DNA of 64,000 nt, from assembly GCA_964392775.1 (NCBI GenBank), contig CAYMRD010000009.1:66275-130274 (forward strand), written 5' to 3'. Each line of letters opens with the position of its first letter. Positions within the stretch are counted from its first letter, which is position 1. Shown here one piece after another: positions 1 to 7,622 of the stretch. Both the position numbers and the translations under genes were made by a program. Source of the DNA: UKL13-3 sp964392775. Its GTDB lineage: Bacteria; Bacteroidota; Bacteroidia; UKL13-3. The notes below the pieces were generated by a model, which saw nothing but the letters and a program-made list of their open reading frames with translations, made no database searches and was not told where the DNA came from.

Positions 1-956
1 TTAGCCACCATCGTATCCAATTGCTCTTGCGTAAGCATACGTGATGCTGCAGCCGGAATAAACACTTCGGCTCCTACGCTCCAGATTTTCTGATTCAATT
101 CATCGTAATTGATGAAATCCAATCCCATTTTGTGGCAGGTAGCTTTTGAGAGCTTATTGCCATCACGTTCAATGAACAATTGTTTGATTTGCTCTTTTGA
201 AAATCCTTTAGGGTTGAGCAATCCACCTTCACGGTCGATGATACCTACAACAATCACATCCATCTGCGACAGGTAATATGCAGCCGCAGCGGCAACATTA
301 CCCCATCCCTGAATGATACAACGTTTGTAAGCGAAGTTAGGACCCCAGAAATCGTAGAAGTGACGCACTGCTTCCGCAACACCCCATCCTGTGATCATAT
401 CTGCTACTACGTATTTTTTAGTAACATCAGGTGAAAAACGGGCATCATCCAGCACTTTGGAAACTCCGGTGCGCAGGTTGTTGATGCGTTTTTTCGCTTC
501 CTCAGCATCCACTTTTAAATGGCCTGTTACCACACCTTCCTGCGGGTGCATCAATCCATAAGATTCTGTAATTGGAATTACTTCGTGAATTTCATCCACG
601 TTCAAATCGCCACCTGTTCCGTAGTATGTTTTGAGCAAAGGCATCACAGCCTTGTACCAACGCTCCAATACCCCTTTTTTGCGGGGATCGGCCGGATCAA
701 AATTGATTCCCGATTTGGCTCCGCCAATAGCCGGCCCAGAAACGGTAAATTTAATCTCCATGGTTTTAGCCAGAGAGGTTACCTCATGCTTATTTAACCC
801 TTTGCGCATGCGGGTTCCGCCACCTGCAGCTCCACCCCGGAGGGAGTTGATTACCACCCAGCCTTCGGCTTCGGTTTCCGAGTCTTTCCACTCAAATACA
901 ATTTCAGGTTGTTTCTCTTCGTAGCGTTTAATCAGGTTTTGAACTTGTGTCGACAT
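1..956 (-). CDS. Glu/Leu/Phe/Val dehydrogenase (3' end outside window)
   Basis: This is an NAD(P)-dependent amino-acid dehydrogenase that oxidatively deaminates glutamate or a branched-chain amino acid to its 2-oxo acid in the cytoplasm. About 318 N-terminal residues are visible, starting at ATG 956 with MSTQVQNLIKRYEE. The glycine-rich segment GGAAGGGTRMRKG is followed by GPAIGGAKSGI, which carries the catalytic lysine, and by GTGGDLNVDE. The Rossmann nucleotide-binding loop is seen as IIQGWGNVAAAAAYYL. The family is usually about 420 residues, so roughly the last 100 lie beyond base 1. The sequence does not settle whether glutamate or leucine is the substrate. No partner gene is visible because the next gene upstream is on the other strand. 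Confidence 0.9.
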   Translation of the reverse strand, partial: MSTQVQNLIKRYEEKQPEIVFEWKDSETEAEGWVVINSLRGGAAGGGTRMRKGLNKHEVTSLAKTMEIKFTVSGPAIGGAKSGINFDPADPRKKGVLERWYKAVMPLLKTYYGTGGDLNVDEIHEVIPITESYGLMHPQEGVVTGHLKVDAEEAKKRINNLRTGVSKVLDDARFSPDVTKKYVVADMITGWGVAEAVRHFYDFWGPNFAYKRCIIQGWGNVAAAAAYYLSQMDVIVVGIIDREGGLLNPKGFSKEQIKQLFIERDGNKLSKATCHKMGLDFINYDELNQKIWSVGAEVFIPAAASRMLTQEQLDTMVA

Positions 957-1349
957 ATCGTTTTAAATAATAGTTGTATCCGTTTAAGAAGGGCGCAAGT
1001 TAGGAATATTTGCCATGTTGCGAATGAGAAAAGTCAACCGGGTAAAATCACGGTGACCGGCAAAGAGTTGGTGTTTTAAGTAATTATCCAACATACCAAA
1101 TTGTTATATACGATTTTAGCCAACCGCAAGCACGCCAATGGATGCTCATCAACTCAACAGACCGCTTAAATAAAACATGGAAAAACTATTACAAAAGAAA
1201 GGAGGTTATTATGCTTTAAGATTTTTGCTGTTAACCATATTCAGGATTAACTATTTTATGTAAACTTGTATCAGGATTAGCAACCAAATTGTGTACACTT
1301 TTTTTAGGACAAGTCAACCAAACAAAACGACAAAGACATCTGGCAGACT
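957..1349. other. Intergenic region, 393 bp, no gene found
   Basis: AT-rich spacer between two divergently transcribed genes. A strong Shine-Dalgarno-like string (aaaggaggttatt) at about 1198-1210 precedes ATG 1211, but that frame stops after two codons, so no gene is called. The string acaaaacgacaa at 1323-1334 recurs at 2260-2271, in the spacer before the next accessory gene. Confidence 0.6.
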
Positions 1350-1922
1350 ATGGCAATTCTGAAAGCACATAACTTTGAATTAGAATTTTCGTATCACGAT
1401 TTGAATGATTATAATGAAATAGTTTATGCTTTTGATGTGAAGTTTTTAGGACAACAATTTTTAAATCCTGAAATAATCAACGACAGGTATAAAGGTAACG
1501 TTAATGGCTTTGATAAATTTTTAATCAGTGATTGCATTAATGATGTTGATTGGTTAGCAGCCTTTTTTCTGAAAATAAAAGAAACAAGAAAGGGAATAAA
1601 AATATCGACTATTGAACCCCCTGAAATTGGTTTTGAAGCAATAACGTGGGAAGACAAGCGAAAAGAAAGAGAGAAAAACTGGACAGGAAAAACTGTTAAA
1701 GTAAGGATTGAGAATGGGGATATTGTGGCTAAACCATATTCAGAAGTAGGTAAATTTTGGGAACCTTTATTTGAAGACAACATAGATTTGATTATTGACT
1801 TCCCTTATGAATATTTTATTGGAGACAGCTTCAATAAGTTTAACCTGACTGTAAGAACAAATTTTGATGAATTGACTTCTTTGGGGGAAGATCTTAATGA
1901 AGAAATGATTTTTTTTCATTAG
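1350..1922 (+). CDS. Orphan hypothetical protein, probably frameshifted near its end
   Basis: The product, 190 residues as read, is not recognised. It is acidic, has no signal peptide or membrane segment, and its DNA is clearly more AT-rich than the housekeeping genes around it, which suggests recent acquisition. As read it ends EEMIFFH-stop directly after a run of eight T at about 1909-1916. Removing one T continues the frame through a protein-like stretch (FIRFSDRIKYSGDSKYEV and a few more residues) to a TAA at 1984-1986. The stop at 1922 may therefore be a sequencing error or a real homopolymer frameshift, and the intact protein would be about 211 residues. ATG 1350 is the first in frame. 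The gene stands alone. Confidence 0.6.
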   Translation: MAILKAHNFELEFSYHDLNDYNEIVYAFDVKFLGQQFLNPEIINDRYKGNVNGFDKFLISDCINDVDWLAAFFLKIKETRKGIKISTIEPPEIGFEAITWEDKRKEREKNWTGKTVKVRIENGDIVAKPYSEVGKFWEPLFEDNIDLIIDFPYEYFIGDSFNKFNLTVRTNFDELTSLGEDLNEEMIFFH

Positions 1923-1986
1923 ATTTTCTGATAGAATCAAATATTCAGGAGATAGTAAATACGAAGTAATTTATGACGAACAATAA

Positions 1987-2443
1987 GTTAAAACTGTGGA
2001 CAACTGGAAGCCATAGCCACTAACAAGCAGTTTGGTATTATGGATCTTAGAGAAATCCCAAACCTTGACACAGAGATATGGCGGCTTATAGATGGTCTCC
2101 AGTGATTGCACCAGTAGTAACAGCGCAGCCTTGCAATAGTGCAGTTGAGATACTAACTTCGTCATTACATTTTTTAATTATGTTTCTAGCTGCGGTAAAC
2201 AAATACCTTTCCGTGGCTCGCCACTAGCAGCAGGTGGAACATTATGTATGGGCAAGTTTACAAAACGACAACCAAACGAACAGGGGCAGACAAGAGAACC
2301 TCCAGCATTTCTTTCTGATCCTTCCTGACAGCCATTTCCGACTGACAAACAATCTTTCATTTCTAACAATGGAGACCAGCGACCATTTAAAAAACGGGGC
2401 GACACCGAAAAGCCTTATGAGTAGGACACTCAAATAAAACAAA
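1987..2443. other. Intergenic spacer with two copies of a GCCACTARCA motif
   Basis: No convincing gene is present; short frames here have no family resemblance and overlap on both strands. The string gccactaacaagcagtttgg at 2016-2035, just after the preceding gene, resembles gccactagcagcagg at 2220-2234. A third copy, gccactaacaggc, follows another accessory gene at 11908-11920. After the second copy, acaaaacgacaa at 2260-2271 repeats a string seen before the gene at 1350. The arrangement looks like a reused spacer module between accessory genes. Confidence 0.4.
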
Positions 2444-2929
2444 ATGAAAAAAGTATATTTTAAAATATTGACCATTGTTTTAGTTGCTCTTATTGGGGTA
2501 TTTTCTATTACATCTTGTGAAAAAGAAGACGGCAATGACAAAAGTCCGGCTGGTTCATCAGATACCAACACAGACAGCACGAGCGGTGAAATTACAGGCA
2601 AATGGAAGCATTACCGCTTCACTACCAACGGTACTACTACTCTTCACGAATCGGAATGTTTTGACAGTCATGGTTCGGATTATATAGAGTTTAAAACCGA
2701 TGGCACTGTTTATAATCAAATTTATTCCAAATTCAATGACAGTTGTATATTTAATGGTGACGAGTACGGAACATGGGAAAAGTCAGACAATCAGCTAACC
2801 CTTTCACTTAGTGGCGATACCGGAACATATCAGATAACAAAACTAAACAGCACTACGCTTGAAGTTTTTATAACGGGTTCGGACGGAGGGACTGCATACG
2901 AAGGGACACAAGAATTTAAAAGGTGGTGA
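2444..2929 (+). CDS. Small lipoprotein, lipocalin-like fold
   Basis: A 161-residue secreted lipoprotein. MKKVYFKILTIVLVALIGVF is the hydrophobic signal segment and SITSC the lipobox, with C25 as the lipidated cysteine. A Gly/Ser/Thr/Asp-rich linker runs to about residue 48. The rest, GKWKHYRF...DYIEFKTDGTVY...GTWEKSDNQLTLS...YQITKLNSTTLEV, has the strand pattern of the lipocalin-like domain common in Bacteroidota lipoproteins of unknown ligand. Two cysteines within the domain may form a disulfide. It is probably anchored in the outer membrane. The gene appears monocistronic, and no specific function can be assigned. Confidence 0.75.
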   Translation: MKKVYFKILTIVLVALIGVFSITSCEKEDGNDKSPAGSSDTNTDSTSGEITGKWKHYRFTTNGTTTLHESECFDSHGSDYIEFKTDGTVYNQIYSKFNDSCIFNGDEYGTWEKSDNQLTLSLSGDTGTYQITKLNSTTLEVFITGSDGGTAYEGTQEFKRW

Positions 2930-3116
2930 TATAGCATTTCTGACAAGAATCAGAAAAGCGATAAGTGTCATTTAGTTAAGGAATAAAGGATTAAACCCCA
3001 TTGGGTTATAAAGAGGGAAGAAATCCACTCCTTTGTAATTGACTAAAAAAACAAAACCCAATGGTTGAGGCAACCATAAAGATAATTCCAGAATTAAATT
3101 TTTTTGGGGAAAGTTT

Positions 3117-3207
3117 AGTTGACAATATCCTGATACTCTGTTCCTATAATATTAGCACAGTATCCAGTCTAAACATATTATTAACTGAGTATCAGAATAT
3201 TGCCAAC
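3117..3207. repeat. Inverted repeat of the TTGACAATATCCTGATA family
   Basis: The left arm gttgacaatatcctgatactc (about 3118-3138) and the right arm gagtatcagaatattgccaac (3187-3207) are inverted copies matching at 19 of 21 positions across a 48-nt spacer. The 17-mer ttgacaatatcctgata recurs exactly at 7391-7407 within a palindromic insertion. A half copy, atattgtcaactaaac, lies at 54769-54784. The rest of the 2930-3450 intergenic region holds no gene that I can support. Confidence 0.7.
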
Positions 3208-3450
3208 TTGCCCGGCCTAAGGTAAATCTTATAGTAAAAACAGTTGAAGACACATTAAGTGGGTTCTGTTGATTTTCTGCGCTTCAATCACCGGAGCCAG
3301 CAAACCTTTTTCCGGTGTAGACACCAAATTGCCCAATGCACAAACTCGTACCCTCATTTGCTGATTGCCCTTGCGGATAAAAGCCTCTTCTTTGGCTCCA
3401 CACACCCACACCTGTTGCAGGTAAACCGTATTCAACCCATTACAAAAGCA

Positions 3451-4134
3451 TTAAAATCTAAAACCAAGACCTAATCCTGAATTAATGCTGCTTATGTTTT
3501 GATTAAAACTGGTTGTTCCTGCGGATATTCCGTTAACAGTGGTCGCAACATCACTAAATGAACCTGATGTATGAAAAAAGGTTAATCCATAGTTCAAATA
3601 GAATTTCTTAGTGATATGCCAGTTAATTTTTGCACCTAAATCATAACAAAACCCACCGCTTGAAGCACTTTTTTGTATAAAAGTAGCCCCACTACCTGAA
3701 AAAATATACGAACCTGCTAACTCTGGTGATGTAATTGCCGCAAACCCAATCATAACCTGAGGTTGTAAAGTGAATTTGTCTGACAGGCTAATATTATATA
3801 CTCCTCCTAATAGCCATGAACTCACAGACCAGTTTGCATCACTAAGAGAAACAGCTACTCCGGGAAGAGCTGCCTGTTCTTGTTTGACAAACTCATCAGT
3901 ATTAAATGGATTTGACATGCCTCGTAATGCAACCGAAGCTCCCCACTTTTCATTAAATAATCTTGTATAAGAAATCTCAAAATTCGCTCCTGTTTTAGCG
4001 AATCCGGGATCGTTATTCGTACTCGCGAATGCCCCCACAGGAATCGAACTCATAAAACTTAAACCAATTTGATTTGATTGACCTTTTGTTGCCACAACTG
4101 TCATAACAGCAATTGAGAATAGTAATTTCTTCAT
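3451..4134 (-). CDS. Outer-membrane beta-barrel protein
   Basis: A 227-residue secreted protein starting at ATG 4134 (MKKLLFSIAVMTVVATKGQ), where a typical Sec signal peptide begins; an upstream in-frame start would only add residues before it. The mature part is a series of alternating amphipathic strands (NQIGLSFMSS, ANFEISYTRLF, WGASVALRGM, FTLQPQVMIGFAA, FYLNYGLTFF) and ends in GLGLGFRF. A terminal phenylalanine with alternating hydrophobics is the BAM-recognised end of an outer-membrane barrel. It belongs to the broad porin/opacity-like families, and its cargo is unknown. It is divergent from an XRE regulator across a spacer with two palindromes, so regulation by that protein is plausible but inferred. 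Confidence 0.75.
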   Translation of the reverse strand: MKKLLFSIAVMTVVATKGQSNQIGLSFMSSIPVGAFASTNNDPGFAKTGANFEISYTRLFNEKWGASVALRGMSNPFNTDEFVKQEQAALPGVAVSLSDANWSVSSWLLGGVYNISLSDKFTLQPQVMIGFAAITSPELAGSYIFSGSGATFIQKSASSGGFCYDLGAKINWHITKKFYLNYGLTFFHTSGSFSDVATTVNGISAGTTSFNQNISSINSGLGLGFRF

Positions 4135-4161
4135 TATGTTTTTGATATATTTTGGCAAATA

Positions 4162-4177
4162 TAACCGTAAACGGTTA
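4162..4177. promoter_or_regulatory. Palindrome upstream of XRE gene (candidate operator 1)
   Basis: taaccgt-aa-acggtta is a perfect 7-bp inverted repeat with a 2-nt centre, located in the 79-bp divergent spacer between the barrel gene and the XRE regulator. Size and position fit an operator for a dimeric HTH protein, which is inferred. Confidence 0.45.
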
Positions 4178-4194
4178 GTTTCAAAATCTATTTA

Positions 4195-4214
4195 TACAAG
4201 ACTTTGGTCTTGTA
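4195..4214. promoter_or_regulatory. Palindrome abutting XRE start codon (candidate operator 2)
   Basis: tacaagac-tttg-gtcttgta is a perfect 8-bp inverted repeat whose last base is the A of the ATG at 4214. Binding there would block translation or transcription of the regulator gene. Autoregulation is inferred from position. Confidence 0.45.
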
Positions 4215-4453
4215 TGAAAAAAGAGAAGTTCAATAAGGTTTTTGGTGAGTTTGTTAGGCGAAAACGCCAGCAACATTCAATCACCCAAATTGAACTATCA
4301 GACCGAATAGGGAATAACTTTCAAAATATTTCCCGTCTTGAAAGAGGAGAATTGGCCCCAACACTTTATTGGGTGAACAACTTAGCTGAGGCCTTTGAAC
4401 AGAATCTATCCGATTTTATAACAGAATTTCAGGAGTATATATCCGAACAATAA
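4214..4453 (+). CDS. XRE-family helix-turn-helix regulator
   Basis: A 79-residue single-domain DNA-binding protein. The core, FGEFVRRKRQQHSITQIELSDRIG-NNFQNISRLERGELAPTLYWVNNLAEAF, is a classical HTH_3/Cro-CI domain; helices 2 and 3 are TQIELSDRI and NFQNISRLERG. The C-terminus (EQNLSDFITEFQEYISEQ) is a short helix. ATG 4214 is preferred because the domain begins shortly after it and the upstream in-frame extension is low-complexity and overlaps the divergent promoter region. Two palindromes upstream are likely operators. It could regulate itself and the neighbouring barrel gene. No toxin partner is seen. Confidence 0.85.
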   Translation: MKKEKFNKVFGEFVRRKRQQHSITQIELSDRIGNNFQNISRLERGELAPTLYWVNNLAEAFEQNLSDFITEFQEYISEQ

Positions 4454-4488
4454 ATTCACAAAGCAGAGTACACCCACTAAACTATAAC

Positions 4489-4600
4489 CCATCTCAAAGT
4501 CATTTCAGGTGTCAGTCTGAGCTTGTTGAAGGCTGATTTTGTAGAAAAAGCAGGTTTCGACAGGCTCAACCTGACATGGGTTCTATTTTTGAGATCACTT
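4489..4600 (+). repeat. Palindromic intergenic repeat, family A, copy 1
   Basis: The element begins atctcaaagtcatttcaggt, holds gtcagtctgagcttgttgaa and, inverted, tttcgacaggctcaacctga, and ends tttttgagatcactt. The transcript would fold into a long imperfect hairpin. A near-identical copy on the opposite strand lies at 26743-26859. Such elements are frequent in Bacteroidota intergenic regions, and I see no coding role. Confidence 0.75.
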
Positions 4601-4716
4601 CCAATTATTGATTCATTAATTGAGCTTCTTTAGAAAAGGAATAGGGAAAATGCTTAATGCAATTGATATACTGTTTCTTTGTTATTTAGATTAGTTTTCA
4701 ATCTCAATTTTCTCCC

Positions 4717-5820
4717 ATGGCTGAACCTCTCAAAAATCTATACACACCGCAACTCCTGCAAACCTTAGCCGATTTGCTGCATAAGCAGCATAAGGCATTC
4801 AACTCAAAAAAATTTCTGCAAACAGTGTTTGATGCCGAATGGTCTAACCGTGAACTTAAACAGCGCATGCGCCATATTACGCACGCTATCAATCAGCATT
4901 TACAGGTTCCTTACACACAACAAATAGAAATTCTATCATCTATTGCGCATCATTTCACGGGTTTCATCGCTATTGTATTTCCTGATTTTGTGGAAGTGTA
5001 CGGACTTGATGAACCCGATATTTCCATTCCAGCGCTTGAGCTATTTACACAATACAGCAGCAGCGAATTTGCCGTTCGTCCTTTCATCATCAGGCATGAA
5101 AAACGAATGGTGAAACAGCACCTCAAATGGGCCAAACATCCGAACCACCATGTGCGCAGGCTGGCAAGCGAAGGTATTCGTCCGCGCCTGCCCTGGGCTA
5201 TGGCTTTACCTGCATTCAAAAAAGATCCATCGGCCATACTCCCCATTTTAGAATTGCTTAAACACGATGATAGCGAATATGTGCGCAGAAGCGTGGCCAA
5301 TAACCTCAACGATATTTCAAAAGACCATCCCGAAGTGGTGCTGGATATCATCAACAAATGGAAAGGCCTTTCACCCGAAACCGACCGCATTGTAAAACAT
5401 GCAGCCCGGGGCCTGCTCAAACAGGGGCATACCGAGGCATTGCAAAGCTTCGGACTCAACCACAAAATAAAAACGACAGTGAGTGATGTGCAGTTGAGCA
5501 AAAAAAATATCCGCATCAACGACAAGATTGACTTTTCATTTTCGGTCGTGTTAAACGAGAAAACAGCCCACACCATTCGGCTCGAATACCGCATCTATTT
5601 TATAAAAGCCAACGGAAAACCCTCAGGCAAAATATTTCAGATTGGCACGTATACTTTGCAGCCCAAACAAACTTTATCCATCAAACGCACTCATGCTTTT
5701 GCCGATTTAACCACCCGCAAACATTATCCCGGAGTGCACCGTTTGTCCATTGTTGTCAATGGACAAGAATACAGCGAGGTTCTGTTTACTTTAGGCCCAA
5801 CCACTAAACATTTTGTTTAA
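4717..5820 (+). CDS. alkC: AlkC-type DNA alkylation repair glycosylase with C-terminal Ig-like domain
   Basis: A 367-residue cytoplasmic base-excision enzyme predicted to remove cationic N3-alkylated purines or pyrimidines without base flipping. Residues 1-230 are HEAT-like helical repeats; the segment HPNHHVRRLASEGIRPRLPWA is the hallmark of the AlkC branch of the AlkC/AlkD family, followed by DDSEYVRRSVANNLNDISKDHP. Residues from about 255 onward (VQLSKKNIRINDKIDFSFSVVL...HTIRLEYRIYFIKANGK) are beta-rich, matching the C-terminal Ig-like domain known in AlkC proteins and absent from AlkD. ATG 4717 lies in the ncoI-like context cccatggctgaacc. The gene is upstream of asd on the same strand, but a separate promoter-like box before asd suggests independent transcription. 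Confidence 0.85.
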   Translation: MAEPLKNLYTPQLLQTLADLLHKQHKAFNSKKFLQTVFDAEWSNRELKQRMRHITHAINQHLQVPYTQQIEILSSIAHHFTGFIAIVFPDFVEVYGLDEPDISIPALELFTQYSSSEFAVRPFIIRHEKRMVKQHLKWAKHPNHHVRRLASEGIRPRLPWAMALPAFKKDPSAILPILELLKHDDSEYVRRSVANNLNDISKDHPEVVLDIINKWKGLSPETDRIVKHAARGLLKQGHTEALQSFGLNHKIKTTVSDVQLSKKNIRINDKIDFSFSVVLNEKTAHTIRLEYRIYFIKANGKPSGKIFQIGTYTLQPKQTLSIKRTHAFADLTTRKHYPGVHRLSIVVNGQEYSEVLFTLGPTTKHFV

Positions 5821-5858
5821 TGCATTTTGTTCATCGAAATTTCATGTCCTAAATTTCG

Positions 5859-5866
5859 TACTTTCG
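5859..5866 (+). promoter_or_regulatory. Bacteroidota -7 box variant for asd
   Basis: tactttcg followed by cacc lies 27 bases before the asd ATG. The same TAYTTTCG core precedes purH, aspS and the DUF3127 gene, so I read it as a variant of the TAnnTTTG -7 element. Confidence 0.5.
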
Positions 5867-5892
5867 CACCTCATTCAATTAGAATATCGTAC

Positions 5893-6888
5893 ATGAAAGT
5901 AGCAGTAGTAGGCGCCACAGGATTAGTAGGCACCGTTATGTTAAAAGTTTTAGCCGAGCGTAATTTCCCGGTTACCGAGTTGATTCCCGTTGCATCTGAA
6001 AAATCAGTAGGTAAAAAACTTTCATGGAAGGGTAAAGATTATACCGTACACAGCATGGAGCAAGCCATCGCGGCCAAACCTCATATCGCTTTGTTTTCGG
6101 CAGGTGGCAGCACTTCGTTGGAATGGGCTCCGAAATTTGCCGAAGCCGGAACGTTTGTGATCGATAATTCTTCGGCATGGCGCATGGACCCCGGCAAAAA
6201 ATTAATTGTTCCCGAAGTAAACGCGGATGTATTAACGGCTGATGATAAAATTATTGCCAACCCCAACTGCTCAACCATTCAGATGGTTTTGGTGCTGAGT
6301 CCGATTCACAAAGCTTTCGGTATTAAACGCGTTGTGGTATCAACTTACCAAAGTGTTACCGGAACGGGCGTTAAAGCCGTTCAGCAACTCGAGAACGAAC
6401 GCAAGGGTATTCAGGGCGAAATGGCCTATAAATACCCAATCGACAAAAATGCCATTCCGCAAATTGATGTATTTATGGACAACGGATACACCAAAGAGGA
6501 AATGAAAATGGTGAACGAAACAAAAAAAATTCTGCACGATGAATCGGTATTATTGACTGCTACCTGTGTTCGCATTCCTGTGATGGGCGGGCATAGCGAA
6601 AGCATCAATATTGAATGCAACAAAGCATTCGACCTTTCGGAAGTAATTGACCTGATTACCCAAACTCCCGGAGTGATTGTGAAAGACAATATTGCCAACT
6701 TTGAATACCCGATGCCACTGATTGACGCTGATGGCAGGGATGAAGTTTTTGTAGGACGTATCCGCAGAGATGAATCACAACCAAACGCACTGAACATGTG
6801 GATTGTGGCCGATAACCTGCGCAAAGGAGCAGCGACTAATGCCGTGCAAATTGCGGAGTATTTGGTAGCGCAGAAGATAGTTCAGTAA
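5893..6888 (+). CDS. asd: Aspartate-semialdehyde dehydrogenase
   Basis: A 331-residue cytoplasmic enzyme that reduces L-aspartyl-4-phosphate to aspartate-4-semialdehyde with NADPH, the branch point to lysine/diaminopimelate, threonine and methionine. The start at 5893 gives MKVAVVGATGLVGTVML, the N-terminal Rossmann GATGxVG loop; the upstream in-frame extension has no family counterpart. The catalytic cysteine lies in IIANPNCSTIQM, and the active-site histidine in RIPVMGGHSESINIE. Length is normal for the family. It stands alone behind a TACTTTCG box. Confidence 0.95.
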   Translation: MKVAVVGATGLVGTVMLKVLAERNFPVTELIPVASEKSVGKKLSWKGKDYTVHSMEQAIAAKPHIALFSAGGSTSLEWAPKFAEAGTFVIDNSSAWRMDPGKKLIVPEVNADVLTADDKIIANPNCSTIQMVLVLSPIHKAFGIKRVVVSTYQSVTGTGVKAVQQLENERKGIQGEMAYKYPIDKNAIPQIDVFMDNGYTKEEMKMVNETKKILHDESVLLTATCVRIPVMGGHSESINIECNKAFDLSEVIDLITQTPGVIVKDNIANFEYPMPLIDADGRDEVFVGRIRRDESQPNALNMWIVADNLRKGAATNAVQIAEYLVAQKIVQ

Positions 6889-7020
6889 GAGGTCAGCGGT
6901 TATGCGGGCGGCAGTCAGCGGTGCAAAGACTTCTGTGAGAAAGAAAAGTCAGCGGAGGAGCTGTCCGCAGCTAATAAGTCGACAGTTAAGCATTTCGTTT
7001 GAAAGGCATTTCAAGTATAT
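6889..7020. repeat. GTCAGCGG-rich intergenic repeat tract
   Basis: Short imperfect reiterations of gtcagcgg occur at about 6892-6955, followed by gtccgcagc and gtcgacagtt. Related gactgccgac strings recur at about 7525-7615 on the other side of the four-helix-bundle pseudogene, so that pseudogene sits between two tracts of the same repeat type. Confidence 0.35.
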
Positions 7021-7045
7021 TTGAACAGCCTAATGAAACACCAAA

Positions 7046-7524
7046 ATGAAATTTGAAGACTTAAGAGTTTGGCAGGATGCTGTCCAACTATCAGGTGAGA
7101 TTAATGAGTTGACAAGAGTTATTCGTTCTCACCTCTCAGATGAAAAGAGCTGCCGATTCGATCTCGCTCAATATTGCCGAGGGTTCCACCGGACAATCAA
7201 ATGCAGAATTCAAAAAGTTCCTTGGGTATTCTTTGCGCTCAGGAATAGAAGAAGTTGGTTGTTTATATTTAATCTATCGGAGAGATGTCAACTTGCCCTC
7301 GCGCACCCCTGCCCCTGGCGGGGACCAACCGCACACTTTCTAAAAGACTTGTGCGCGGAATTCCCTTTAGGGCTAGAAGCAGGGAGGGGATTGACAATAT
7401 CCTGATAGACAGTTTATATTTAGTAAGAAACAGACCCTATATCGATGAAAAGCAGTTTGCTTACTTTTACGAAAAACTCAACTCTCTGATAAAGTCAATA
7501 CAAGCTTTGCGAAAAGTCATTTAA
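7046..7524 (+). pseudogene. Four-helix-bundle protein (S23/IVP family), disrupted by deletion and insertion
   Basis: Three fragments in two frames make up one protein: MKFEDLRVWQDAVQLSGEINELT, then QELFVLTSQMKRAADSISLNIAEGSTGQSNAEFKKFLGYSLRSGIEEVGCLYL (residue runs read across 7113-7271), then VRNRPYIDEKQFAYFYEKLNSL to the stop at 7524. This is the four-helix-bundle family first described as 23S rRNA intervening-sequence protein, normally about 120 residues; its role is unknown. Two lesions are visible: a small out-of-frame deletion of about 14-17 bases near 7112-7116, and a 140-bp insertion at 7272-7411 flanked by an 11-bp direct repeat. Excising the insertion and one repeat restores GCLYLVRNRPYIDEK in frame, so this lesion is well supported. 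Confidence 0.85.
7272..7411. mobile_element. 140-bp palindromic MITE-like insertion with 11-bp target duplication
   Basis: The element is bounded by exact direct repeats gtttatattta at 7261-7271 and 7412-7422. Its ends are imperfect inverted repeats: tctatcggagagatgtcaa on the left, and on the right the reverse complement of ttgacaatatcctgataga. The interior is GC-rich and self-complementary (cgcgcac near 7300 against gtgcgcg near 7350). It has no coding capacity, so it would need a transposase in trans, and none is in this window. The 17-mer ttgacaatatcctgata also occurs at 3119-3135. Confidence 0.75.
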
Positions 7525-7622
7525 AGCTGCCGACTACCAATGCCAACTAATAAACTCTCAAGGCTCAATCAACCTCTAACCAACCGCAGACTGCCGACCG
7601 CCTAAACTGCCGACTCCCATTC

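Noticed and set aside
1198..1219. Strong Shine-Dalgarno followed by ATG at 1211
   Set aside because: The frame stops after two codons, and nothing protein-like continues in neighbouring frames.
2178..2601. Overlapping minus-strand reading frames of 75 and 119 codons
   Set aside because: They run antisense across the spacer and the lipoprotein gene at 2444, have no family features, and contradict the clear lipobox gene on the plus strand.
4136..4213. Longer N-terminus for the XRE regulator
   Set aside because: The extension has no HTH-family counterpart and would cover both palindromes of the divergent promoter.
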